From the NCBI GenBank assembly GCA_905339405.1, contig CAJPGC010000057.1:1-54653 (forward strand): 54,653 nucleotides of DNA, written 5' to 3'. Source of the DNA: an uncultured bacterium (GTDB lineage: Bacteria > Desulfobacterota > GWC2-55-46). Positions 1-6,906 of this stretch are shown here, piece by piece. The first letter of the stretch is position 1. Each line of letters starts with the position of its first letter. The translations under genes were made by a program, and so were the position numbers. Below the pieces are notes generated by a model that saw nothing but the letters and a program-made list of their open reading frames with translations, was not told the origin of the DNA and did not search any database.

Positions 1-12
1 TGCCCCTTTTTT

Positions 13-183
13 ATTCCCTCTTAGGGTCAAATACCCCGCAGCTTGCTGCGGTTTTTCTCCCTCCCCCTTGATGGGGGAGGGCAGGGGAGAGGGTGAAAAG
101 AACTCACCCTCCCCTTAATCCCCTCCCATCGAGGGAGGGGAGATTATTTAGATACCCTGCTGTTGCGGCGGGGAGGTTCATTA
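13..183 (+). repeat. Dispersed repeat R1, copy 1
   Basis: A roughly 170-bp segment rich in C and G runs that recurs at 3392-3556 in the same orientation with about 90% identity by eye. It contains internal inverted repeats such as the CCCTCCC...GGGAGGG block and a GCAGCTTGCTGCGG hairpin. There is no open reading frame of note. The two copies flank the haem-copper oxidase-like gene cluster. It looks like a non-autonomous dispersed repeat; no transposase is present nearby. Confidence 0.8.
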
Positions 184-273
184 CCCTCTTTCCTAAAGAG
201 GGGTAGGGGGAGATTGACCTGGCCTCTGATAATCCCCCTCACTCCCCCTTTAGAAAAGGGGGAAGACTCAAAT

Positions 274-399
274 CAGATTGCACGCTGCGTTCGCAATGAC
301 CCCCTGTATGCCGTCATTGCGAGGAGCGCAAGCGACGACGCAATCTCAGGGCTGATGTTTAATCCAAAAAATAGATTGCTTCGCTATACTCGCAATGAC
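274..399. repeat. Cluster of three REP-like elements
   Basis: Three copies of a short element with core GTCATTGCGAG...GCAATCT: an inverted copy at 274-300, a direct longer copy at 313-350 and an inverted copy at 373-399. A fourth, closely matching direct copy lies at 37323-37359. Alternating orientation lets neighbours pair into hairpins. Elements of this consensus are widespread between genes in many environmental bacterial genomes. They are non-coding, and a reading frame across them at 163-435 is not a gene. Confidence 0.75.
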
Positions 400-686
400 A
401 CTTCCTTTTCTGAAGAGGGGAATGGCCGTAAATAGTGATACTCCCCTGCTCACCACTCGAAAGAGGGGACACATCTCGATTATGCGCGCCTATATTAATG
501 ATAGCTTGACCGCTTAAACTTATTTTTTACACGTTGCAGCCTCATCCCTTTACATTTATTGACAAAACGGACTTTATGAGGTAAATTCCTTACATTCTCA
601 AATTCTTGTCGCCCGTTCGGGTACTGCCATTCAAAAGGTCTGTTCCTTTGTTTTTTTCTTCGTGAGAGATAAAAGAAGGTAAAAAA
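400..686. other. Gene-free stretch upstream of the reductase cluster
   Basis: No convincing gene. A TTGACA at 559-564 and TAAATT at 582-587 (17-nt spacer) resemble a promoter, with a small hairpin near 607-620 and a T-rich run near 646-656, so a short transcript is possible but unproven. A 70-codon frame on the - strand here has no ribosome binding site or recognisable protein and is treated as chance. Confidence 0.4.
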
Positions 687-735
687 CTGACAAAAGTCAT
701 ATATCACCTTCGATTAACTTATTATATTGTTGCGG
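687..735 (+). promoter_or_regulatory. CRP/FNR-type box plus -10 for the reductase cluster
   Basis: A perfect 12-bp palindrome TGACAAAAGTCA occupies 688-699 (centre 693.5). A -10-like TATATT lies at 723-728, which puts the predicted start near 735 and the box centre at -41.5, the class II activator position known for FNR. A related box with identical spacing stands before the SCO gene at 3593. The first gene starts at 803. Binding by a CRP/FNR-family protein is inference. Confidence 0.6.
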
Positions 736-802
736 ATTGCGCTCAGAGATCGCGGCGGGCGTACCTTTTCCGGCGTGAGTACTTAAATAAGGAGGCTTTT
801 GC

Positions 803-961
803 ATGGTGAACAGGGAAGAAGGGCCTGTGCCGTCCTGGCAGGTGTTCTATGATAACATCTGGCTGCTGCTGATTCTCGGAATAGTCTTGCCTACACTTGT
901 CTACACGGTCTGGGGGCTCATAGAGGTAATGATGGTGCCCCCTCTTCCGGTAGCGCCTTAA
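803..961 (+). CDS. Small single-span membrane subunit of the haem-copper reductase (52 aa)
   Basis: A 52-residue protein, too short for most gene callers, preceded by AAGGAGG at 789-795. It starts MVNREEGPVPSWQVFYDNIW, followed by one hydrophobic span (about residues 19-43) and a short tail. Its stop codon TAA (959-961) sits inside the ribosome binding region of the next gene, so the two are coupled. Tiny single-helix subunits are known in ba3-type oxidases (subunit IIa) and related enzymes; position directly before subunit II supports this role. The family itself is not recognised, so the role rests on context. Confidence 0.7.
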   Translation: MVNREEGPVPSWQVFYDNIWLLLILGIVLPTLVYTVWGLIEVMMVPPLPVAP

Positions 962-974
962 GGAGGAGATGAGA

Positions 975-1511
975 ATGGCGATTTACGAACCCGAAAGAGT
1001 ATGGTGGAACCCCCTCAGCAAGGATGAGAGGATATGGGTCGCCCTCGCGCTTATATGGATGCTTGTCTCCTTCATCTTCATGCCCATCTACCACCTCGTC
1101 GGCGCGCAGAACCCTCCCGCCGAGACATATTCCGTCAGCGCAGAGGACTATGACAAGCTGGTCGAGGGCATGATAGCGAAGTACAAGGTCGGCGAGGAGA
1201 ACGGCTTCCCAGTGGTGCACCCCAGCGCCGATGAGCCCGTCTACATAAGGGCCTCGATGTGGCAGTGGTACCCCATTGTCGAGCTCGAGAAGGGCAAGAC
1301 CTACAAGCTCCACCTCTCGTCGATGGACATCCAGCACGGCTTCTCGCTGCTGCCCATCAACATGAACCTCATGGTATTGCCGGGCTACGATTACGTCGCT
1401 ACCATTACGCCGACGACGTCCGGCGAGTTCCACGTGGTCTGCAACGAATTCTGCGGCGTGGGCCATCACATGATGGTCGGCAAGATGTACGTAAAGGAAC
1501 CTGCCAAGTAG
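975..1511 (+). CDS. Haem-copper reductase subunit II with CuA centre
   Basis: A 178-aa membrane-anchored cupredoxin subunit that takes electrons from a periplasmic donor and passes them to subunit I. An N-terminal span (about residues 23-42) is followed by the cupredoxin fold. CuA ligands are visible: H121 in DIQHGF and the C156-x3-C160-x3-H164-x2-M167 motif, with E158 also present. There is no CxxCH, so no fused cytochrome c. I start at ATG 975 because the AGGAGG at 961-966 is 8 nt away; ATG 969 is only 2 nt from it. It lies between two tiny membrane proteins and before subunit I, as in compact B-type or CuA-type NOR operons. Confidence 0.9.
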   Translation: MAIYEPERVWWNPLSKDERIWVALALIWMLVSFIFMPIYHLVGAQNPPAETYSVSAEDYDKLVEGMIAKYKVGEENGFPVVHPSADEPVYIRASMWQWYPIVELEKGKTYKLHLSSMDIQHGFSLLPINMNLMVLPGYDYVATITPTTSGEFHVVCNEFCGVGHHMMVGKMYVKEPAK

Positions 1512-1536
1512 GCGGGAACTGAAAGGAGAAGCGAAA

Positions 1537-1671
1537 ATGCCTAAACAGGAGCACAGAGATACAGTAGAGGCCCCGGGGGTGTTCGTCCTGGCCCTCATCT
1601 TCCTGGCCGTTTTCATAATCATTTGGTTCGCGCACCTCAAGTGGCTGATGGACATCTGGGGCGTGCAGTAA
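1537..1671 (+). CDS. Second small membrane subunit of the haem-copper reductase (44 aa)
   Basis: A 44-residue protein with a GAAAGGAGAA ribosome binding site about 8 nt upstream. Residues 13-33 form a single membrane helix, followed by a short tail ending DIWGVQ. It is placed 25 nt after subunit II and 60 nt before subunit I. Like the 52-aa product at 803 it resembles the single-helix accessory subunits of haem-copper enzymes, but I do not recognise the family. Its conserved spacing and strong ribosome binding site argue that it is real. Confidence 0.65.
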   Translation: MPKQEHRDTVEAPGVFVLALIFLAVFIIIWFAHLKWLMDIWGVQ

Positions 1672-1731
1672 AGCCCGGCTTTCTTTCCGGCTTCGCAAAA
1701 GAATTGGTAAATCAGAAAGGGGCATTAACTT

Positions 1732-3243
1732 ATGGCGAGTATCTTCAGAACAGACCCTTCGACGGGCCTCAAGATAGATAGGGCGAGCGAGAACCTCATA
1801 AGGTGGAACCTCATCGCGGCCCTGGCTACCCTCGCGGTAGGCGGTCTTCTGGCCCTCGGCGTCGTGCTGACCAGGTGGCCGAGCGTGCACCTGCTGCCGC
1901 TCGACTATTATTACAGGTTCCTGACGCTCCACGGCATCGACGCCCTTCTGGCGTGGATAATCTTCTTCGAGATAGCCCTCGTGCACTTCACGTCGACGGT
2001 CATACTGGGCACGCGCTCTTACGTGCCCTGGCTAGGCTGGCTGGCCTTCGCCCTCATGCTCATCGGCGGCGGCCTCATAAACGTCATCGTCCTCATGGGC
2101 GGCGCGGACGTGATGTTCACCTCCTACGTGCCTTTGAAGGCTGACCCGCTCTATTACATCGGCGTCATCCTCTTCGCCGTGGGCGCGCTGCTGGGCTTCA
2201 TCATCTTCTTCATAAACATCGTCCTTTCCAAGAGGGACGGCGGCTACAAGCGCTCTCTGCCGCTCGGCTCCTTCGGCATGCTGGCGGCGTCCATCATCGG
2301 CGTTCTGACGCTCGCGCACGGCGCGGCCATATTCATCCCGACGCTCCTGTGGGCGCTGGACTTCATACCCTGGGTCGACCCGGCAGCCTACAGGCTCGTG
2401 TTCTGGGGCCTGGGGCACCCCAGCCAGCAGATAAACGTCTCGGCGATGGTCGCCGTGTGGTACATGACGGTCGCGTTCGTCCTCGGCGGCAAGCCGGTGA
2501 ACGAGAAGCTCTCAAGGACGGCTTTCGTCCTCTATATCCTGTTCATCAACGTCGCCTCCGAGCACCATCTCCTCGTCGACCCGGTCCTTTCGACCTGGCA
2601 CAAGATAGTGAACACCAGCTACATGATGCACCTCGCGGTCCTGGCCTCGATGATACACGCCTTCGCCATCCCGGCCTCCATCGAGGTCGCCTTGAGGAAG
2701 CAGGGCTACACGAGGGGCCTGTTTGAGTGGCTCAAGAAGGCCCCCTGGGGCAACCCGGCCTTCTCCGGCATGGCCATATCGATACTGCTCTTCGGCTTCC
2801 TCGGCGGCATCACCGGCGTAATCTTCGGCACAGAGCAGTTCAACATCATCCGCCACAACACCATAGCGATAACCGGCCACTTCCACGGCACCGTCGTTGC
2901 GGGCACCACCGTGGCTTTCATGGGCTTCACCTATCTCCTCATCCCCTACGTCTTCAGGAGGGAGATAATATGGAAGGGCTTCGCCTCAATCCAGCCGTAC
3001 CTGTACGGCACGGGCGTGGCGCTCCTTTCCATAGGCATGATGTCGGCTGGCTCCTTCGGCGTGCCGAGAAGGCACTATGACATAACGTTTTCCGGGGCGC
3101 CTTTCTCCTTCACCTTCGACCCCTCCATCGACATGTTTCTTTCGATGATGGGCGTAGGCGGCCTCCTGGCCGTCACCGGCGGAGTCCTTTACATACTCCT
3201 CGGCTTCGGCTCCATCATCTGGGGAAAGAAGATAGAGCATTAA
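1732..3243 (+). CDS. Haem-copper oxidase superfamily subunit I lacking the active-site Tyr (possible NO reductase)
   Basis: A 503-aa integral membrane subunit I with about 12-13 helices. Low-spin haem ligands are H67 and H385, the high-spin haem ligand is H383 (motif GHFHGT), and CuB ligands are H229, H278 and H279. In oxygen reductases a Tyr cross-linked to a CuB histidine is essential: at His+4 of helix VI in A and B types, or six residues before the His pair in cbb3. Here these positions are Q233 (motif GHPSQQ) and I272, so both tyrosines are missing. That pattern is typical of nitric oxide reductases of this superfamily (eNOR-like groups with a CuA subunit). An oxidase of unknown type cannot be excluded. 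A strong terminator follows. Confidence 0.88.
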   Translation: MASIFRTDPSTGLKIDRASENLIRWNLIAALATLAVGGLLALGVVLTRWPSVHLLPLDYYYRFLTLHGIDALLAWIIFFEIALVHFTSTVILGTRSYVPWLGWLAFALMLIGGGLINVIVLMGGADVMFTSYVPLKADPLYYIGVILFAVGALLGFIIFFINIVLSKRDGGYKRSLPLGSFGMLAASIIGVLTLAHGAAIFIPTLLWALDFIPWVDPAAYRLVFWGLGHPSQQINVSAMVAVWYMTVAFVLGGKPVNEKLSRTAFVLYILFINVASEHHLLVDPVLSTWHKIVNTSYMMHLAVLASMIHAFAIPASIEVALRKQGYTRGLFEWLKKAPWGNPAFSGMAISILLFGFLGGITGVIFGTEQFNIIRHNTIAITGHFHGTVVAGTTVAFMGFTYLLIPYVFRREIIWKGFASIQPYLYGTGVALLSIGMMSAGSFGVPRRHYDITFSGAPFSFTFDPSIDMFLSMMGVGGLLAVTGGVLYILLGFGSIIWGKKIEH

Positions 3244-3262
3244 CCCCAGGGTCGTCTTATGC

Positions 3263-3296
3263 GCGGGGCCGCTTTCAAGCGGCCCCGCTTTTTTTT
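3263..3296 (+). terminator. Rho-independent terminator after subunit I
   Basis: A 12-bp perfect stem GCGGGGCCGCTT / AAGCGGCCCCGC at 3263-3274 and 3277-3288 is followed by eight T residues. It separates the structural subunits from the SCO/cytochrome b unit. Confidence 0.9.
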
Positions 3297-3391
3297 GCCC
3301 GGTTATGGAACCGCCGAGCTGTTTCATGATATAATCTTCAGGAAAAACAACGGAGTATGCTGGATTGACAGGCCGCCGGAACGGGCCGGAT

Positions 3392-3556
3392 ATTCTCTCT
3401 TAGGGGCAAATACCCCTCAGCTTGCTGCGGTTTTTCTCCCTCTCTCTTGATGGGGGAGGGCAGGGGTGAAAAGAACTCACCATCCCCTTAATCCCCTCCC
3501 ATCGAGGGAGGGGAAGATTATTTAGATACCCGCTGTTGAGGCGGGAAGGTTCATTT
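3392..3556 (+). repeat. Dispersed repeat R1, copy 2
   Basis: Second copy of the repeat at 13-183, same orientation, about 90% identical by eye, with an 8-9 bp deletion in the middle relative to copy 1. It occupies most of the 410-bp gap between subunit I and the SCO gene, so the two transcription units have been separated by repeat insertion or the repeats arose together. Confidence 0.8.
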
Positions 3557-3591
3557 TCATAATTTCTAAACAATGCTGTTTTTCCACGCGG

Positions 3592-3640
3592 CTGACAAAA
3601 ATCATTTTTGAGGCGTCTGCCCGTTGGTATCCTGATAAGA
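3592..3640 (+). promoter_or_regulatory. CRP/FNR-type box plus -10 for the SCO/cytochrome b unit
   Basis: TGACAAAAATCA at 3593-3604 (centre 3598.5) matches the palindrome at 688-699 in 11 of 12 positions. TATCCT at 3628-3633 is again 29.5 nt downstream of the centre, giving a start near 3640 and a box at -41.5. The start codon at 3656 would have a leader of about 16 nt. Confidence 0.55.
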
Positions 3641-3655
3641 CCGCGAACGGAGCCT

Positions 3656-4471
3656 ATGAACAAAGCCTTTCTCTTTCTGTTTTTTCTTCTGACGCTGGCG
3701 GCCAGCGCCGGAGCCGCCCAGCTCGACCCTGTCATACTGAAGAACGCCGTGGACGCCTCGGCCAAGGCCGAAGGCACGAAGATAGGCGAGTATTCGCTCG
3801 TCGACCAGGACGGCGTCAGGTTCAACCTGGGCGAGTATTTCAAGGGCAACAAGCCGCTGGTCATCAGCTACATATATACGAGCTGCCCGGTCGTGTGCCC
3901 GACCATCACTGCCGAGTTCAAGAAGGCCGTCGACGGCGCGAAGGAGGCCTTCGGCGACAAGTTCAACGTCCTGACCATCGGGTTCGACCCTGCTAACGAC
4001 ACTCCGGAAAAGCTAAACGAGTACGGCAGGAAGTTTACCGGCAGCTTCGAGGGCTTCAGGTTCGCGAGCTCCGACCCTGAGACTATCGAAAGATTATTGA
4101 ATGCGGCCGGTTTTTTCAGGGTAAGGCAGGACGACGGCAGCTTCGACCACATCGACATGGTGACGACCTTGAGGCCGGACGGCACGATATACAGGCAGGT
4201 GTACTCCTTGCGCACGCAGCCGCAAAACCTCGCCCTGAGGATGGAAGAGCTCTTGACTGGCAAGGCTGGCGGGGCCGCTTCGTTGACGCTCGTGGACAAG
4301 CTCAAGTTCTTCTGCTACAGGTACGACCCCTATTCCGGCAAATACGTGCTCGACTACCCGGTCTTCGTAAGTATCTTCATCCAGGCGCTCATCATAGGCG
4401 GGATATTCTACGCCGTATGGGGGAAGAGGATGATGGCGAGGTTCAAAAGAAGGAAGGAAGGCAACAGATGA
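3656..4471 (+). CDS. SCO1/SenC-type copper chaperone with C-terminal membrane anchor
   Basis: A 271-aa thioredoxin-fold protein that delivers copper to the CuA centre of subunit II. The start at ATG 3656 gives a signal peptide MNKAFLFLFFLLTLAASAGA; a longer frame from 3608 adds only an unlikely leader. The copper motif CPVVCP is present, with the partner His in the FDHIDM segment. Unusually, a membrane helix (about residues 238-260) sits at the C terminus followed by a basic tail. The TGA stop overlaps the next start (ATGA). Its presence next to a CuA enzyme supports cofactor assembly; the FNR-type box upstream suggests regulation with that enzyme. Confidence 0.88.
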   Translation: MNKAFLFLFFLLTLAASAGAAQLDPVILKNAVDASAKAEGTKIGEYSLVDQDGVRFNLGEYFKGNKPLVISYIYTSCPVVCPTITAEFKKAVDGAKEAFGDKFNVLTIGFDPANDTPEKLNEYGRKFTGSFEGFRFASSDPETIERLLNAAGFFRVRQDDGSFDHIDMVTTLRPDGTIYRQVYSLRTQPQNLALRMEELLTGKAGGAASLTLVDKLKFFCYRYDPYSGKYVLDYPVFVSIFIQALIIGGIFYAVWGKRMMARFKRRKEGNR

Positions 4472-6066
4472 AAGAAACTGAAAACGGGGTCGTCTCCGGC
4501 TCCGGCGAGGTAGTAAGAGAGGACAGGGGCGCGTCCCCTTCCAGGGGGTTTGGCGCGGGCGGGCCGCTCCAGCGGCTCTGGCTGAAGATGGAATCCCTCG
4601 TGAACTCGCTCACCACCCCGGCTTTGAACCCCTTTTACTACCTAGGCGCCATCTGCGTCTTTTTCCTCTGGATAATACTCGTCTCGGGCATCTACCTTTT
4701 CCTCTTCTACAGCATAAGCGCAAAGGGCGCGTACCTCTCCATCCAGAACCTGACGGTCAACCAGTGGTACCTGGGAGGCGTAATGAGGAGCCTCCACAGG
4801 TACGCCTCGGACGGTCTCGTCATTTTCATGCTGCTGCACGCCCTCCGGTGCTTCACGCTCGACAGGTACAAGCACTGGAGATGGCTAGCGTGGGTTTCCG
4901 GCATAGTCATAGCCTGGGTCGTCCTCATAGGCGGCATCTTCGGGTACTGGATGGTCTGGGACGAGAAGGCCCGGCTCGTGGCAACCCTTTCGGCCCACCT
5001 CCTCGAGAACGTGCCGATATTCGGCCTTCCGATGTCGCTCAACTTCTCAAGGGTAGCGAACCTCACCGACCAGCTCTTCTACATAGTGCTGTTCATACAT
5101 TTCTCGACCATCTTCTTTCTTTTCATCGCGATACTCGTGCACATCGTGAGGATAACCAAGGCGGTCATAAACCCGCCAAAGGCGCTCGCCTGGGGCATAA
5201 TGGTTATGCTCCTCGCGCTTTCTTTCATAAAGCCGGCCATGAGCATTTCCTCGGCCGAGCTCAAGTGGCTCGCCGACCCCGTACAGTTCGACTGGTTCTT
5301 CATGTTCATCTTCCCGCTCTTGAAATACATGAGCGCGCACATGCTCTGGGCCTTCATCGCCGGGCTCACCGTGATGGCGGCCCTCATACCGTGGATGACT
5401 CGCTCGCAGAGAAAGCCGCCGGTTGAGATAACGCTTTCCAACTGCACCGGGTGCGAGCTGTGCGCCGAGGACTGCCCTTACCAGGCCATACAGATGAGGA
5501 AGAGGACGGACGGAATGCCTTACCCGCTGGAGGCGCTCATAATACCGAAGCGGTGCGCGAGCTGCGGCATATGCGTGGGCTCGTGCGACTACAAGGCGCT
5601 GAACCTGCCGGACATCACCGAGGACGCCGTGAAGGCTTCAGTCAGGAGGCACGCGAAGGCGTTGAACGAGGCCGCCCCTGCGGGCCCGAAGATAATCGTC
5701 TTCGCCTGTGCGAAAGGCGCGTGGCTGGACGGGGCTGACGGGAAGATTCCAGGGTTTGATTCTGCAAGAGTAGTGAACCTGCCGTGCATCGGCATGCTCC
5801 AGCCCTCGATGTTATCCATCCCCTTCGAGAGGTCTGCGGCGATAGACGGCGTCTTCGTCGCCAGCTGCAAGCAGGGCGACTGCCATTACAGGAGGGGAGA
5901 TGAGTGGTTCATGGGCAGGCTCGCGGGCCACAGGCCGCCTGTCGTAAGGAAGGCGGTCGACAGGGCCAGGCTCAAGGTCGTCCACCTCTCCGCCGCAGAG
6001 AAAAAGGAGTTCCTCGAAGAGCTCGCGGCCTTCGGCGCTTCCCTCGGTGAGAGGAGGCAGAGATGA
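4468..6066 (+). CDS. Fusion protein: cytochrome b - 2[4Fe-4S] ferredoxin - MvhD-like domain
   Basis: A 532-aa fusion. Residues 60-315 form a cytochrome b/b6 core with two bis-His haem pairs, H110/H124 and H211/H225. Residues 326-336 and 363-373 hold two 4Fe-4S motifs (CTGCELCAEDC and CASCGICVGSC). The C-terminal part (about 405-515) resembles the MvhD/hydrogenase delta subunit, with C414, C440 and the C467KQGDC472HY signature. The layout suggests electron transfer between a quinone pool and a cytoplasmic iron-sulfur partner, in line with heterodisulfide-reductase or hydrogenase links. Start ATG 4468 overlaps the SCO stop and has AGGAAGGAAGG upstream. Whether it feeds the CuA reductase is inferred from the operon only. 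Confidence 0.85.
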   Translation: MKETENGVVSGSGEVVREDRGASPSRGFGAGGPLQRLWLKMESLVNSLTTPALNPFYYLGAICVFFLWIILVSGIYLFLFYSISAKGAYLSIQNLTVNQWYLGGVMRSLHRYASDGLVIFMLLHALRCFTLDRYKHWRWLAWVSGIVIAWVVLIGGIFGYWMVWDEKARLVATLSAHLLENVPIFGLPMSLNFSRVANLTDQLFYIVLFIHFSTIFFLFIAILVHIVRITKAVINPPKALAWGIMVMLLALSFIKPAMSISSAELKWLADPVQFDWFFMFIFPLLKYMSAHMLWAFIAGLTVMAALIPWMTRSQRKPPVEITLSNCTGCELCAEDCPYQAIQMRKRTDGMPYPLEALIIPKRCASCGICVGSCDYKALNLPDITEDAVKASVRRHAKALNEAAPAGPKIIVFACAKGAWLDGADGKIPGFDSARVVNLPCIGMLQPSMLSIPFERSAAIDGVFVASCKQGDCHYRRGDEWFMGRLAGHRPPVVRKAVDRARLKVVHLSAAEKKEFLEELAAFGASLGERRQR

Positions 6067-6722
6067 TAATCATACTCGTAACCCTTCTGGCCTTCGTCAT
6101 ACCCGTCGGCATATACCTGTTGCGTGAATGGAAGAAGAACAGGGAAAAGGAAGCGAAGGAGGGGCTTCAGCCGAAGAAAAAAGAGCCCCTCTCTATTGCG
6201 GGGCTCGTGAAGGTGTGCGTCCTTCTGTCCGTCTTCGCAGTCCCGGTCTACTTCTTATCGGATACTCCATACTCCTATTACGATAAGGACGACGGTGTGG
6301 TGAAAATTGCGTTCAAGCACTCCGGCACGAGGGTGGCCGACTGCGAAGAGGCCGACCTCATAAAGAAGGAGGGCGACAGGTACAGGCAGCAGCTCAAGGA
6401 CACCAGGCGGGTGCGCATGAGCATAGAAAAGATTGCGAAGTGCCCGCGCGAAAGGCACCCCGTAATGCTCGAGTTCTACGTGGACGGGGAAAAAGTCCTG
6501 GACAGGGCATACTCGCCGACCGGCTTGAAAAAGGACATGGCCTCGTATATATATGACGAGTTCCCCGTCCCGCCGGGAGAGCATTCATTCCGCGCGCTCC
6601 TTTACGACTCCGGCGGGAAAGACACGCCTGCCTACGCGCTCGATACCAGGTCGGTAGTGAAGCCCAGGGAAGTGAAGGTCGTCTGGTTCAGCGACAAGTC
6701 TGATTCACTAGTGATGGAGTGA
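6063..6722 (+). CDS. Membrane-anchored protein of unknown function
   Basis: A 219-aa protein whose ATG overlaps the TGA of the fusion gene. Helix 1 spans about residues 2-18, a basic cytoplasmic stretch follows, and helix 2 spans about residues 44-66, placing a domain of about 150 residues outside. That domain contains two cysteines, in VADCEEAD and IAKCPRER, and a beta-rich second half. No known family is recognised. Translational coupling to the cytochrome b fusion indicates a role in the same complex or in its assembly. Confidence 0.75.
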   Translation: MIIILVTLLAFVIPVGIYLLREWKKNREKEAKEGLQPKKKEPLSIAGLVKVCVLLSVFAVPVYFLSDTPYSYYDKDDGVVKIAFKHSGTRVADCEEADLIKKEGDRYRQQLKDTRRVRMSIEKIAKCPRERHPVMLEFYVDGEKVLDRAYSPTGLKKDMASYIYDEFPVPPGEHSFRALLYDSGGKDTPAYALDTRSVVKPREVKVVWFSDKSDSLVME

Positions 6723-6740
6723 TTTTTTTCTGCCGAGCAG

Positions 6741-6774
6741 GCGGGAGGGTTTTTTCTGCCCTCCCGCTTTTTTT
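6741..6774 (+). terminator. Rho-independent terminator after the cytochrome b unit
   Basis: Stem GCGGGAGGG / CCCTCCCGC (6741-6749 and 6759-6767), then seven or more T residues. Confidence 0.88.
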
Positions 6775-6823
6775 TGTTCAAGACGAATCTCTTTCAACCG
6801 ATATGCCTGTAAGGGAAAAAACC

Positions 6824-6852
6824 TTGTAAAAAGACGTATTTAGTATTAATAT
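6824..6852 (+). promoter_or_regulatory. Possible promoter of the chemoreceptor gene
   Basis: TTGTAA at 6824-6829 and TAATAT at 6847-6852 with a 17-nt spacer. The match is moderate and only positional context supports it. Confidence 0.35.
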
Positions 6853-6906
6853 CCGGTTGTTGCGCACCTTGATGGTTCCATACACGGCCTTTAAATAAAG
6901 GAAACG

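Noticed and set aside
274-399. Possible CRISPR array from repeated GTCATTGCGAG units
   Set aside because: Units alternate in orientation, spacing is irregular, there are no unique spacers of constant size and no cas genes.
163-435. A 90-codon + strand frame near the window start
   Set aside because: It runs through REP-like elements and C/G-run repeats; such frames arise from repeat sequence.
495-707. A 70-codon - strand frame rich in Lys, Arg and Phe
   Set aside because: No ribosome binding site or known family; composition is that of AT-rich non-coding DNA, and it overlaps the regulatory box at 688-699.
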